NCBI GenBank assembly: GCA_934394435.1
Contig: CAKRRN010000006.1
Location: 1 to 64,000, forward strand
Length of the DNA stretch: 64,000 bases
Direction of reading: 5' to 3'
Source of the DNA: an uncultured Bacteroidaceae bacterium
GTDB lineage: Bacteria > Bacteroidota > Bacteroidia > Bacteroidales > Bacteroidaceae
The position numbers were made by a program, and so were the translations under genes. Numbering within the stretch: the stretch's first letter is position 1; every line of letters starts with the position of its first letter. The notes under the pieces were generated by a model. That model had not been told where the DNA came from. It did no database searches and worked only from the letters and a program-made list of their open reading frames with translations. Below, piece by piece: positions 18,042-26,717 of this stretch.

Positions 18042-19460
18042 TCATTCTTCTTTTAGGACCAGGCGAGGTAGTTTTATCTCGTAGCCTACGGGAATGGTGT
18101 CTGGATTAGACAATTTATTTAATACCTTGATGTATTCTACTGCAGACTTACGACCATATTCTTGATGGGCGATGCGATAGAGATTCTCACCGTGTTTCAT
18201 GACTCTCGTCTTGAGTACTCCTGTTATAAGGTATTTGCCTCCTTCTACTTGGGGGTAGTTTTTGGCTGCTTGCAGCTGCTTGTTTCTGTTGTCTGTTTGG
18301 GTTTCTTTCTGAGTCGTGCTTTCGTGAGTGGCTTCTTTAGCAGACGTGTTGGTTGGGTCTGCCTGTTTGACCGTATTTTCCTTGCCTGGCGTTTCTTGTG
18401 ATTTGGCGTAGCTGGTGTCTGTGACCTGTTTGGTGACAGACGTGTCTATGTCGCTTGTTCCCGTGGTGGTTTGCTCTATAGGCAGAGGCATGACAGGCTG
18501 TTCGCTGAGCTCTTCTGCCGGTGGCATGCATAACCAACTCATGTTTATTAGTCTCAGATAGCCTATCATGTAGCACGCAATCATTATCAGTATGCTTACG
18601 AGTGCCAGGAATAATGTGCGCCAGATATTATGCTGTGGGATACGGCTGTTCTCTGGTTCTTTAGGCGCATAGACGACCTTTTCCGATTGCATTGCCTGAC
18701 ACGAAGGGGTATCTTGTGCCGTGCTTTGTGGCTTCTGAGAGTGTATGGAGGTGGAGTCCGCTTCTTCAGAAGGAGTTTCGGGTTCCTTTTGGGTGCAAGG
18801 TTCTTTCACCTCTTCTTCTTTCGCTACGACAACAATTTCTTCTTCTTCTTCCTCTTCTTTTTCCTCTTCTTTTGGCAATTGGCAAGAATTATCTTCCGTT
18901 GGGAGCTGTGATGGGTTTTCACCGATTGCTGTTGGAAGACTGTCAGATGTCGGTTTATTATCTTCCTTCTCCTCCTCTTGTTGGATGGTAGGTTCACTGG
19001 CTACCTCCTTCGCAGTTTCTGCCTCATAAGAAGAAGTGGCTTCGTCGCTTTTCTCTTCCTCTTCTTCTTCTTCGGATTCTGAGACATATGCTTCGTATTT
19101 CTTGTCTATTTTTTCCATGTCCTCTGCGGTGGTCTTTTCGTTGAGCACCACAGTCTGAAAGTCAGCAAAGGGCTTGTTGACAAGTTCTTTTAGTGCGTTG
19201 TCTGGAAGGAATCCTATTTTTACGTGTCCTGATATGGTAAACCGCTCTCCTGTGTTCACGTTCACACTCTCCCTCTCCTGCACTTCCACCATCTTGAATG
19301 TGCCAAGTGTCTTTATCTTGACAGATTTCTCATCGATGATAGCTTGACCCAGGGTATCGAAGAATGAGCGCACGAATGTTTCTGCATCTCGGCGTTGCAT
19401 TCCTGTTCGTGTGGCCAGTTCTGCGGCCAAGTCTTGCCAGTTAATCTTGTTTCCTGTCAT
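18042..19460 (-). CDS. HU-domain / transmembrane / LysM-like fusion protein
   Basis: A 472-residue protein joining three modules. Residues 1-95 are an HU/IHF-type DNA-binding fold (WQDLAAELATRTGMQRRDAE, TLGTFKMVEV). Residues 120-275 are a very acidic, Glu-rich linker. A single membrane helix spans about 281-303. A Thr/Ser-rich segment and a C-terminal LysM-like domain follow (about 411-467; HGENLYRIAHQEYG, IKVLNKLSNPDTIPVGYEIKLP). The predicted topology is N-terminus in the cytoplasm at the nucleoid and C-terminus in the periplasm, where LysM could bind peptidoglycan. The start overlaps the stop of the upstream HU gene by 4 bases. Function is inferred only. Confidence 0.85.
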   Translation of the reverse strand: MTGNKINWQDLAAELATRTGMQRRDAETFVRSFFDTLGQAIIDEKSVKIKTLGTFKMVEVQERESVNVNTGERFTISGHVKIGFLPDNALKELVNKPFADFQTVVLNEKTTAEDMEKIDKKYEAYVSESEEEEEEEKSDEATSSYEAETAKEVASEPTIQQEEEKEDNKPTSDSLPTAIGENPSQLPTEDNSCQLPKEEEKEEEEEEEIVVVAKEEEVKEPCTQKEPETPSEEADSTSIHSQKPQSTAQDTPSCQAMQSEKVVYAPKEPENSRIPQHNIWRTLFLALVSILIMIACYMIGYLRLINMSWLCMPPAEELSEQPVMPLPIEQTTTGTSDIDTSVTKQVTDTSYAKSQETPGKENTVKQADPTNTSAKEATHESTTQKETQTDNRNKQLQAAKNYPQVEGGKYLITGVLKTRVMKHGENLYRIAHQEYGRKSAVEYIKVLNKLSNPDTIPVGYEIKLPRLVLKEE

Positions 19461-19747
19461 TCCTTTATGTTTTTCTGGTTGGCACGTTCTTTGAGGGCTT
19501 GGGCAGGTTTGAAACCTACTGTGATTTTAGGAGGTACCAGCATACGCTGTTTGGTTGTCGGATTGACAATCACACGTTCCATCTTACGCTTGACCTCAAA
19601 CTGACCGAATCCTATGATAGACACGGGATTCTCTTCTGCCAGATGGGCAGAAAGAGTTGCTGACAGGGCATTTGTGTATGAGGCCACTTCTTTGGCAGAA
19701 AGCCCAGTCTTTAAGCTTAGCTCGTTTATGAATTCCTTGTTGTTCAT
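19457..19747 (-). CDS. HU-family DNA-binding protein
   Basis: A 96-residue histone-like protein: N-terminal dimerisation helices (NNKEFINELSLKTGLSAKEV), GFGQFEVKRK and the beta-arm region with NPTT and PKITVGFKPAQALKERAN. It bends DNA as a dimer. It is the first gene of a two-gene operon with the membrane-anchored HU-LysM protein, overlapping it by 4 bases, so the two may heterodimerise through their HU folds (inference). Confidence 0.93.
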   Translation of the reverse strand: MNNKEFINELSLKTGLSAKEVASYTNALSATLSAHLAEENPVSIIGFGQFEVKRKMERVIVNPTTKQRMLVPPKITVGFKPAQALKERANQKNIKE

Positions 19748-19890
19748 CTGATTCTGTTATCTCTTTCGGAGTGGAACGTCTTTATATATATAATAGGTAA
19801 ATGGGGGGTGTGGTTGGCAATTCTCGTCTGATGCGCGTCCACCCCATTCCCCCAAAAGGTGAATTCAGACAATAGCCTTATACACTTTCC

Positions 19891-21201
19891 TTATGCTTCT
19901 TCCGTGCAATGTCCATACAGGTCAAAATCATCGGCTCTGTCAATCTTTACCCATTGAAATGAGCCGATGGGTAGTGACAGCCCCTCGTCTGCATGGATGA
20001 GCACTTCGGGGTCTACCTCGGGAGAGTCAAATTCTGTACGCCCCACATAATAATCACCTTCCTGGCGGTCAATAATTACGCGTAGCGTTTGCCCAACTTT
20101 TTCTTCTTGAACTTCTGCACTAATGGTCTGTTGTATGCGCATCAGCTTGCTTAATCGGGCTTCTTTGGTCTCCTGCGGAATGTCGTCCTTGTAGTGTTTG
20201 GCACTATAGGTGCCATCCTCTTCACTGTAGGCAAAAGCTCCCATACGCTCAAAACGAGCCCACTTGACAAACTTTATCAGTTCTTGAAAACCTTCTTCCG
20301 TCTCACCAGGGTGACCTACCATTAGTGTGGTGCGCAGATGGATGCCAGGCACTTCGGAGCGTATCTTCTCTATCAGTTCGTAAGTCTGTTTGCCTGTCAC
20401 ATGTCTGTGCATGGCGGCAAGCACGTCGTCAGAGATGTGCTGCAAAGCAATGTCTAAATAACGACATACGTTGTCATGCTCGCGCATTACACGCAGTAGC
20501 TCCATAGGGAAATCTGTGGGGTAGGCATAATGCAGACGAATCCATTGCACTCCTGGTATTTCCGCAATGGCTTCCACCAGTTGGGCAATGCGTCGTTCGT
20601 GGTACAGGTCTACACCATAGTAGGTCAGTTCTTGTGCGATAACTTGGAATTCCTTTACCCCTTGCTCCACCAGTGTGCGTACTTCCTGCAGAATATCCTC
20701 CATAGGTCGACTCCTGTGGCGTCCTGTAATAATAGGTATGGCACAGTATGAGCAGTGTCGGTCACAGCCTTCTGATATTTTCAGGTATGCATAGTGTTGC
20801 GGAGTGGTGATGCGTCGCTCGTTGCTACATTCCGGATGGTAATGTTTGCCTAAATCTTCCAATAGGTTGGTCCAGTCAAACTTGCCGTAAAAGTGGTCTA
20901 CTTCTGGTAATTCACTCTCAAGGTCTGCTAGATATCGTTCTGAGAGGCATCCCATTACGTACAGTTTCTTGAGCTTTCCCTGACGCTTGCGTTCGCCCAT
21001 TTCCAGAATCATATTGATGCTTTCTTCCTTGGCGTCACCAATGAATCCACATGTATTTACAACAGCGATTTCGCCTTTGGGATTTTCTGTGTCGTGTGTC
21101 ACTTGGTAGCCATTCAGTTCCAGCTGGCGGATAAGTCTTTCGCTGTCTACCAGATTTTTGCTGCACCCAAGTGTTATGATGTCTATTGTGTCTTTTTTCA
21201 T
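19891..21201 (-). CDS. rimO: Ribosomal protein uS12 methylthiotransferase RimO
   Basis: About 436 residues from the ATG at 21201, chosen because family members typically start MKK.TIDIITLGCSKN; an ATG five codons earlier (21216) is the alternative. A radical-SAM methylthiotransferase that adds a methylthio group to the conserved Asp of ribosomal protein S12. Counting from 21216, the UPF0004 cluster cysteines are C18, C56 and C90 and the radical-SAM CxxxCxxC motif is C151, C155, C158 (EGCDRHCSYC). The C-terminal TRAM domain is present. Length matches RimO. Confidence 0.95.
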   Translation of the reverse strand: MKKDTIDIITLGCSKNLVDSERLIRQLELNGYQVTHDTENPKGEIAVVNTCGFIGDAKEESINMILEMGERKRQGKLKKLYVMGCLSERYLADLESELPEVDHFYGKFDWTNLLEDLGKHYHPECSNERRITTPQHYAYLKISEGCDRHCSYCAIPIITGRHRSRPMEDILQEVRTLVEQGVKEFQVIAQELTYYGVDLYHERRIAQLVEAIAEIPGVQWIRLHYAYPTDFPMELLRVMREHDNVCRYLDIALQHISDDVLAAMHRHVTGKQTYELIEKIRSEVPGIHLRTTLMVGHPGETEEGFQELIKFVKWARFERMGAFAYSEEDGTYSAKHYKDDIPQETKEARLSKLMRIQQTISAEVQEEKVGQTLRVIIDRQEGDYYVGRTEFDSPEVDPEVLIHADEGLSLPIGSFQWVKIDRADDFDLYGHCTEEA

Positions 21202-21261
21202 TCTATGAAATTCCATTTTTCTTTCCTCTCCTTATGGGGGGAGAGGAGAGAGGGGAGTGAG

Positions 21262-22215
21262 TCAGTCCTTGAATAGAGAGTCAACAAATTCTTTTCGGTT
21301 GAAGGGCTGAAGGTCTTCCATGCCCTCGCCCAGTCCAATGTAACGTACGGGAATCTGGAATTGGTGACTCACACCGATTACAACTCCTCCTTTGGCTGAT
21401 CCGTCTAATTTGGTGATGGCCATGCTTGTCACTTCGGTGGCAGCCGTGAATTGTTTGGCTTGCTCAAACGCGTTCTGACCTGTGCTACCGTCTAAGACGA
21501 GGAGAACTTCGTGTGGCGCGTTGGGAATCTGTTTTTGCATCACACGTTTTATCTTAGAAAGTTCGTCCATCAGTCCTTTCTTGTTGTGTAGGCGTCCTGC
21601 CGTATCTATCAGCACCACGTCGGCATCGTTGGCAATTGCGCTTGCCAGTGTGTCGAAGGCTACGCTGGCAGGGTCGCTCCCCATGTTTTGCTTTACTACA
21701 GGCACGCCCACTCGCTCGCCCCAGATGCAAAGCTGTTCTACGGCTGCTGCGCGGAAGGTGTCGGCTGCGCCCAGATAGACTTTTAGTCCTGCTTTCTTAA
21801 ACTGGTAAGCCAGTTTGCCAATGGTGGTGGTCTTGCCAACGCCATTCACTCCCACCACCATAATCACGTATGGTTTCTTGTCTTTAGGCACATTGAATCC
21901 CTCTTCGTCTTGCGCTCCGCTCTCAGTCAGCAATTGAGCTATTTCGTCGCGCAACACGTTGTTCAGTTCTGCTGTGGTCACATATTTGTCTCTTGCCACA
22001 CGTTCCTCTATACGATGGATAATGTCCAGGGTGGTGTCTACACCAACATCACTTGTTACCAGTATTTCTTCCAGGTTATCAAGTACCTCATCGTCTACAC
22101 GTGATTTTCCCATGACGGCACGTGACAATTTGCCGAAGAAACTCTGTTTGGTTTTTTCCAGCCCTTGGTTCAGTACCTCCTTTTTCTCTTTGGAGAAAAA
22201 ATTGAAGAATCCCAT
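21262..22215 (-). CDS. ftsY: Signal recognition particle receptor FtsY
   Basis: 317 residues starting MGFFNFFSKE. The SRP receptor GTPase docks ribosome-SRP complexes at the inner membrane. It has an N-domain helical bundle (about 10-100), G1 GVNGVGKTT (122-130), a DTFRAAA element, G3 DTAGR and G4 TKLDGSAKGG. The acidic A-domain of E. coli FtsY is absent, as in most Bacteroidetes. An in-frame ATG at 22248 is rejected because the promoter box TATCTTTG overlaps it. Confidence 0.95.
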   Translation of the reverse strand: MGFFNFFSKEKKEVLNQGLEKTKQSFFGKLSRAVMGKSRVDDEVLDNLEEILVTSDVGVDTTLDIIHRIEERVARDKYVTTAELNNVLRDEIAQLLTESGAQDEEGFNVPKDKKPYVIMVVGVNGVGKTTTIGKLAYQFKKAGLKVYLGAADTFRAAAVEQLCIWGERVGVPVVKQNMGSDPASVAFDTLASAIANDADVVLIDTAGRLHNKKGLMDELSKIKRVMQKQIPNAPHEVLLVLDGSTGQNAFEQAKQFTAATEVTSMAITKLDGSAKGGVVIGVSHQFQIPVRYIGLGEGMEDLQPFNRKEFVDSLFKD

Positions 22216-22245
22216 ACTTTGTCTGATTGAAATGATTACAGAGTG

Positions 22246-22253
22246 CAAAGATA
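22246..22253 (-). promoter_or_regulatory. Promoter -7 box of ftsY
   Basis: The minus strand reads TATCTTTG, an exact TAnnTTTG box, 30 bases before the ftsY start at 22215. A TTTG-like CTTG lies 18 bases further upstream. This position supports the internal start for ftsY. Confidence 0.65.
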
Positions 22254-22934
22254 AAAAGAATTCTTGAAAATCAAGAAATAACTAGTTGCTTAAAAATAGC
22301 AGGAGAGGCTCTGTTCTTTGTTCGGGATGCGTTCGGGCTTTGTTCGGGATGCGGATACGAAGAGAGGTATGGTCAACGAAAATTCGGCCTGGGGAAAAGA
22401 AGAGTATTTTCTGGGATGGAGTGGATTATGGCTCACTCGATAAACCTGGGGCGGGAGTTTCAGACACAGTTCACAGGCATAACCTGTACTTATAAGCCTG
22501 CTTGCTTGTCTGTACAAAGGTTATAATAAAATCCATACGAAACGGCTCGATTTATTTTCATAGTTAGAGAAAAATATTTTCCCAGTTAGGAAAAGAAAAA
22601 AGAACTATTATAATCGTCTACCATTACCGTTTTACAACGGTGCGTCTACCTTTTTACTGATTATAGGGTGAGAAACCGTATCTACGGAAGTCAATAAAAA
22701 GTCTTTCTAAAAAGTAATACTATAATACTTGCCCATTTAATACTATATTCAATGGGCATTTAACACGTATTACTTGGTCATTGAATACTATATTACTCCA
22801 TCCATCCTTACTCTTGTGTGAAAAGGATTTCCTCTCTATTATCCTATCTTTACTAAATTTCTGCCGAACCAAGATTATATGCCTAATCCTTTGGATTATC
22901 GGGGAGCCGTAAGTTGCCTCTCATTTTTTTGCAA
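22254..22934. other. Long intergenic region with repeats and no gene
   Basis: About 680 bases without a credible ORF. Visible structure: a direct repeat of TTTGTTCGGGATGCG (near 22318 and 22337) whose 16-base core GTTCGGGATGCGTTCG recurs inverted at 37173-37188; an octamer CGTCTACC at 22615 and 22643 flanking the palindrome ACCGTT-TTAC-AACGGT (22626-22641); and the AT-rich palindromic repeat at 22690-22796. No tRNA or known RNA was recognised. Confidence 0.65.
22690..22796. repeat. AT-rich dispersed palindromic repeat (copy 1)
   Basis: Contains units of the type AAGTAATACTATAATACTTG, AATACTATATTCAATGGGC and TTGGTCATTGAATACTATA. Its reverse complement closely matches 43995-44062, including the adjoining AAAGTC...GTTGAC-like flank. 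Each unit is itself a near-palindrome, so a transcript could fold into stacked hairpins. Confidence 0.7.
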
Positions 22935-22975
22935 AAATATCCCCCTCTGGAGTGGAGTCTTCAGAGGGGGGATGG
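22930..22975 (-). terminator. Rho-independent terminator of tkt-rpiB
   Basis: Near-perfect inverted repeat ATCCCCCTCTG...CAGAGGGGGGAT (22940-22975), followed on the minus strand by ATTTTTGC. It lies 27 bases beyond the rpiB stop codon. Confidence 0.8.
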
Positions 22976-23001
22976 CATGTATCTTTTTTTCTTGATGAAT
23001 T

Positions 23002-23442
23002 TTAGTCCTTGCAGGGAATTTTCTCAATACGTCGGATGTGACGTCCACCCTCAAAGGGGGTGGCAAGAAATTCGTTCATGATGCTGTCTGCTTCGCTCTC
23101 TGAGAGGAAACGACCTGGCATGACCAGTACGTTGGCATCGTTGTGCTGGCGTGCCAAATGTGCTATCTGGGGTCTCCAGCACAAGGCTGCGCGCACCTGT
23201 TGGTGCTTGTTGAGTGTCATGCTGATGCCCTCACCGCTTCCGCATACAGCAAATCCTATGCTGACTTCACCTGTATCAATAGCTTTGCCAAGTGCGTGAC
23301 CGAAGTCGGGATAGTCACAGCTCTCCTCGCTATGGGTACCATAGTCAACATATTCTATCTGGCGTGATGTGAGATAGACCTTGATGTGCTCCTTGAGGGC
23401 AAAGCCCGCATGGTCGCTGGCCAATCCGATTTTCTTTGTCAT
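23002..23442 (-). CDS. rpiB: Ribose-5-phosphate isomerase B (RpiB/LacAB family)
   Basis: A 146-residue cytoplasmic enzyme interconverting ribose 5-phosphate and ribulose 5-phosphate in the pentose phosphate pathway. The family features are SDHAGFALK (D10, H11) and the catalytic cysteine C67 in VCGSGEGIS, with RAALCW and a conserved C-terminal FEGGRHIRRIEKI. The start overlaps the transketolase stop by 4 bases (ATGA), so the two non-oxidative pentose phosphate enzymes are translationally coupled. Confidence 0.95.
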   Translation of the reverse strand: MTKKIGLASDHAGFALKEHIKVYLTSRQIEYVDYGTHSEESCDYPDFGHALGKAIDTGEVSIGFAVCGSGEGISMTLNKHQQVRAALCWRPQIAHLARQHNDANVLVMPGRFLSESEADSIMNEFLATPFEGGRHIRRIEKIPCKD

Positions 23443-25466
23443 GCTAAAATCTCTTTAACTTGATTGTATACATTTTCAGCGGTGAAGCCCAGCTTCTGGT
23501 CAAGCACTTTGTATGGGGCAGAGAAGCCGAAACTCTCCAGTCCCCATATGCGGCTTGCTGGGTCGGCACCAATGAGGAAACCGCTCAAGTTGACTGGCAG
23601 ACCAGCTGTGAGACCAAAAATCTTGCAACCTGCAGGGATGATGCTCTGCTGGTATTCCGTGCTCTGCTCGCGGAAGAGTCCTTCAGAGGGCACACTAACC
23701 ACGCGTACCTTGATGCCGTCTTGACGCAGCAGTCGTGCTCCTGCCACCAGAGTGGATACCTCAGAACCATTACCTAACAGTATAATGTCAAACTTGTCAT
23801 CGCTTTCTGACACCACGTATGCACCATATCGGATGCTTGGGTAGGGGTTGTCCTGAGGGAGGTCTTCGATGGTCTGACGGCTGAGGATGAGGGCACTGGG
23901 TGTGTGTGTGTTCTCCATAGCCAGTCGCCAGCATTCTACTGTTGCCCGACTATCACCTGGGCGCATTACCAACATGGAGTTACGTCCACTGTGATTCTTT
24001 AGCTTCTCCATCAGACGAATCTGCGCTTCTTGCTCGACAGGCTCATGTGTGGGGCCGTCTTCACCCACGCGGAAGGCATCGTGTGACCAAATGAATTTTA
24101 CTGGGAGTTCCATCAGAGCAGCCATGCGAATGGCTGGTTTCATGTAGTCGCTAAACACGAAGAATGTGCCGCAAGCTGAGATTACTCCTCCGTGCAGGGT
24201 CATGCCTATGCAGCAACATGCCATGGTGAGCTCTGCCACACCAGCTTGAAGAAAAGCACCTGAGAAGTCGCCAAACTGAAGTTCATGGGTTTGTTTGAGG
24301 AACCCATCCGTTTTATCGGAGTTGCACAAGTCTGCTGAGGCGCATATCATGTTGGGCACCTGCTGGGCCAGAATACTCAGGCATGCACTTGATGCATTTC
24401 GGGTGGCATCGCCAGCCTTGAGTTGTACACGGTCCCAGTCTATCTGTGGCAAACGACCTGCAAACCAGTCGTCTAACTGAGATGCTTTCTCGGGATGCTT
24501 CTCTGCCCAGTTGGCTTCCTCGTCATGACGTATCTCTGCCATAGCTTGCAGTTCTTTAAGACGAACGTCATACAGGTTCTGCACTTCGGGAAATACGTGG
24601 AATGGGTCATCGGGATTGCCTCCCAAGTTGGTGATAGTATTGCGGTAAGCATCTCCACCAAGAGGTGCCCCATGTGTCTTACATGTGTGTTCGTAACTGG
24701 TGCCGTCAGCTTTCAAGGCTCCCTTGCCCATTACGCATTTGCCGATGATGAGTGTGGGCTTGTTCTTTACAGATTTTGCAGTCTCTATAGCCTGACGTAT
24801 CTGTGCCACGTCATTTCCGTCAATTTCTATTACCTCCCATTGCAGGGCGCGGTATTTGGCGGCTGTGTCCTCGTTCATCACCACACGTGTCTCGGTGGAG
24901 AGCTGGATATCATTGGCATCATAGAACATGATGAGGTTGTCAAGCCCTAATGTACCAGCAATTCGTGCTGCACCCATGCTGATTTCCTCTTGAATACCTC
25001 CATCGCTTATGTAGGCATAGATGGTCTCATGAGCGAATGTGGGGTTACCAGTGTGTGCGGCAAGAAATTTGGCAGCAATGGCTGCACCTACAGCATAGGC
25101 GTGTCCTTGGCCCAGCGGGCCAGAGCTATTCTCGATGCCACGTTCTGGACATACTTCGGGATGCCCAGGGGTTGGGGATCCCCATTGGCGTAGTTGCTGC
25201 AGTTCGTCCATACTGAACTTTCCGATAAGGGCAAGCTGAGCGTAAAGCATTGGAGCCATATGACCTGGATCAAGGAAGAATCGGTCACGTCCCATCCATG
25301 TGGGATTCTTTGGGTCAAACTGCAGGTACTCGCTATAGAGCACGTTAATGAAGTCCGCACCGCCCATAGCACCTCCTGGGTGTCCGCTCTTGGCTTTCTC
25401 AACCATAGAGGCAGCAAGGATACGGATGTTGTCGGCTGCGCGGTTCATTGTCTGAATGCTGTTCAT
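23439..25466 (-). CDS. tkt: Transketolase
   Basis: A 675-residue thiamine-diphosphate enzyme transferring two-carbon ketol units in the non-oxidative pentose phosphate pathway. The N-terminal PP domain carries SGHPGGAMG, PLGQGHAYAVG and the ThDP/metal loop region YISDGGIQEEISMGAA...FYDANDIQLS. The Pyr domain (about 355-530) has the catalytic Glu region AGVAELTMACCCIGMTLHGG and SHDAFRVGEDGPTHEPVEQ. The C-terminal domain is complete. Length is normal. First gene of an operon with rpiB. Confidence 0.95.
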   Translation of the reverse strand: MNSIQTMNRAADNIRILAASMVEKAKSGHPGGAMGGADFINVLYSEYLQFDPKNPTWMGRDRFFLDPGHMAPMLYAQLALIGKFSMDELQQLRQWGSPTPGHPEVCPERGIENSSGPLGQGHAYAVGAAIAAKFLAAHTGNPTFAHETIYAYISDGGIQEEISMGAARIAGTLGLDNLIMFYDANDIQLSTETRVVMNEDTAAKYRALQWEVIEIDGNDVAQIRQAIETAKSVKNKPTLIIGKCVMGKGALKADGTSYEHTCKTHGAPLGGDAYRNTITNLGGNPDDPFHVFPEVQNLYDVRLKELQAMAEIRHDEEANWAEKHPEKASQLDDWFAGRLPQIDWDRVQLKAGDATRNASSACLSILAQQVPNMICASADLCNSDKTDGFLKQTHELQFGDFSGAFLQAGVAELTMACCCIGMTLHGGVISACGTFFVFSDYMKPAIRMAALMELPVKFIWSHDAFRVGEDGPTHEPVEQEAQIRLMEKLKNHSGRNSMLVMRPGDSRATVECWRLAMENTHTPSALILSRQTIEDLPQDNPYPSIRYGAYVVSESDDKFDIILLGNGSEVSTLVAGARLLRQDGIKVRVVSVPSEGLFREQSTEYQQSIIPAGCKIFGLTAGLPVNLSGFLIGADPASRIWGLESFGFSAPYKVLDQKLGFTAENVYNQVKEILA

Positions 25467-25530
25467 AGTGCAAATGATGCTTGTTTTCTTTAAAATGGCA
25501 AATATTATGCCGTAATTGTTTTTTACGCTA

Positions 25531-25538
25531 CAAAGTTA
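25531..25538 (-). promoter_or_regulatory. Promoter -7 box of tkt-rpiB
   Basis: The minus strand reads TAACTTTG (TAnnTTTG), 64 bases before the transketolase start. No standard TTTG -33 box is visible; the position where it should lie is occupied by the heptamer tandem repeat at 25547-25577. Confidence 0.5.
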
Positions 25539-25546
25539 CTATATTA

Positions 25547-25577
25547 AGTGAAAAGTGAAAAGTGAAAAGTGAAAAGT
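25547..25577. repeat. Heptamer tandem repeat AGTGAAA, 4.4 copies
   Basis: Four perfect AGTGAAA units plus AGT. It begins 8 bases upstream of the tkt -7 box (TTTCACT units in the transcribed orientation) and covers the -33 region. Such short repeats can change copy number by slippage. Confidence 0.9.
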
Positions 25578-25680
25578 TTGTTGCAGTAGTGCTTTTTTGC
25601 TACTATTTCCTTGGGTCATCGCTCTGAGACAAACGATGAAATTTCAGCTCAGACGCATGCTCACGCCTTATTGGCTATTC

Positions 25681-26469
25681 TCATTTTAGAGCTTTGGGAA
25701 GAGAACGGAATTTATATCCCCTATGTTGTAGTTCATCTATCAGCATGTTGAGATAGGTGGTGTAAAACTTATCTTCTCTCTCTGGGGAGGTACCTGCATG
25801 AAACAGCATCAGATGTCCGTTCAGCCCCTCCTGTTCTTCCTTTGCCAAAATGGTTTGGTAGATATTTTCTGAAGATCGGTAATTTTTCATAGATGGGATG
25901 GTATAGTCGGCATTGCTGGCAGTACCGCTTGTGAAGTTGACCAGAATGAGTCCCATATCTTTTGCCCATTGAGAGATGGTGTCGTTGTAATGTTCGTAGG
26001 GAGGCATGAAGTAGGGTGCATTACTAATGCTGATACCATAGGGCGAAAGCTTCTCATAGCTGAGGCGTATGTCAGCTTCAAAATCCTCACGACTTACAAT
26101 GGTGCTATCGGGGTTGTCCCAGGTGCTGTACAAGGGATGGCTATAGCTGTGACTTCCTACATAATGACCTTCTTCTTTGATGCGTGCAACATCCTCGGGA
26201 AAGCGTTTCAGAAAGGACCCTGTGAGGAAGAAAGCTCCTTTGATGTGGTGAGCCTTGAGTGTCCGAAGTATGGGTTCTACACCATCGTTTCGGTCTGCAG
26301 CGGTGAAGACCAGAGTGAGTTCACGCCGTGAGGTGTCGCCTCTCACTATTCCACCTTTATAAATGATGGGGGCACGCTTGCGTGCCTGACCACCATAGGG
26401 TAGCAGAATTGCAAGCAGACACAGGATGATAATATTTCTTGTAGACTTGTGTTTGATGTCAAATAGCAT
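25681..26469 (-). CDS. NodB-type polysaccharide deacetylase-like protein, exported
   Basis: 262 residues: N-terminal hydrophobic signal/anchor (about 12-30), then a NodB homology domain. The His pair motif is HSYSHP, and a substrate-groove motif is in PYFMPPYEHYN. Motif 1, usually TFDDG, reads FTAADRNDG here, so the two adjacent aspartates are not conserved. The last motif resembles LMLFHAG. Likely a metal-dependent N- or O-deacetylase of cell-envelope or dietary glycan, but activity is uncertain. Single gene, flanked by repeats on its upstream side. Confidence 0.8.
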   Translation of the reverse strand: MLFDIKHKSTRNIIILCLLAILLPYGGQARKRAPIIYKGGIVRGDTSRRELTLVFTAADRNDGVEPILRTLKAHHIKGAFFLTGSFLKRFPEDVARIKEEGHYVGSHSYSHPLYSTWDNPDSTIVSREDFEADIRLSYEKLSPYGISISNAPYFMPPYEHYNDTISQWAKDMGLILVNFTSGTASNADYTIPSMKNYRSSENIYQTILAKEEQEGLNGHLMLFHAGTSPEREDKFYTTYLNMLIDELQHRGYKFRSLPKALK

Positions 26470-26505
26470 AGTTCTGTCAGATAATAATTTTGTTATGGTA
26501 AAAAA

Positions 26506-26592
26506 AGTATCCTAAGATACATGGCAAAGTATCCTAAGATAGTTGGGCAAGTATCCTAAGATACTTTGCAAAGTATCCTAGGATGCTTTAAA
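26506..26592. repeat. 22-base tandem repeat, four units
   Basis: The core AGTATCCTAAGATA recurs at 26506, 26528, 26550 and 26572, an exact 22-base period, with minor variation in the last unit. Each unit can form a small hairpin (AAGTATC-CTAA-GATACTT). Related single units lie near 1110-1135 and 57490-57512. It lies between the deacetylase start and the galK stop. Confidence 0.85.
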
Positions 26593-26717
26593 ATGGGGTT
26601 CTGCTGACTCTGTGGCAGGAGTGCCCTGGCGACTTTCTTAAATGAGAGAAGGCTCCCATGGCAGATGTGTCCTGCCGTGGAAGCCTTCTTCGATGCCTCT
26701 TCAGGCATGACTTGCAT

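Noticed and set aside
22215..22248. Longer FtsY with 11 extra N-terminal residues
   Set aside because: The extra ATG overlaps the promoter -7 box, and the shorter start gives the family-typical N-terminus.
26506..26592. Possible CRISPR array
   Set aside because: The 22-base units are contiguous with no unique spacers between them, and no cas genes are in the window.
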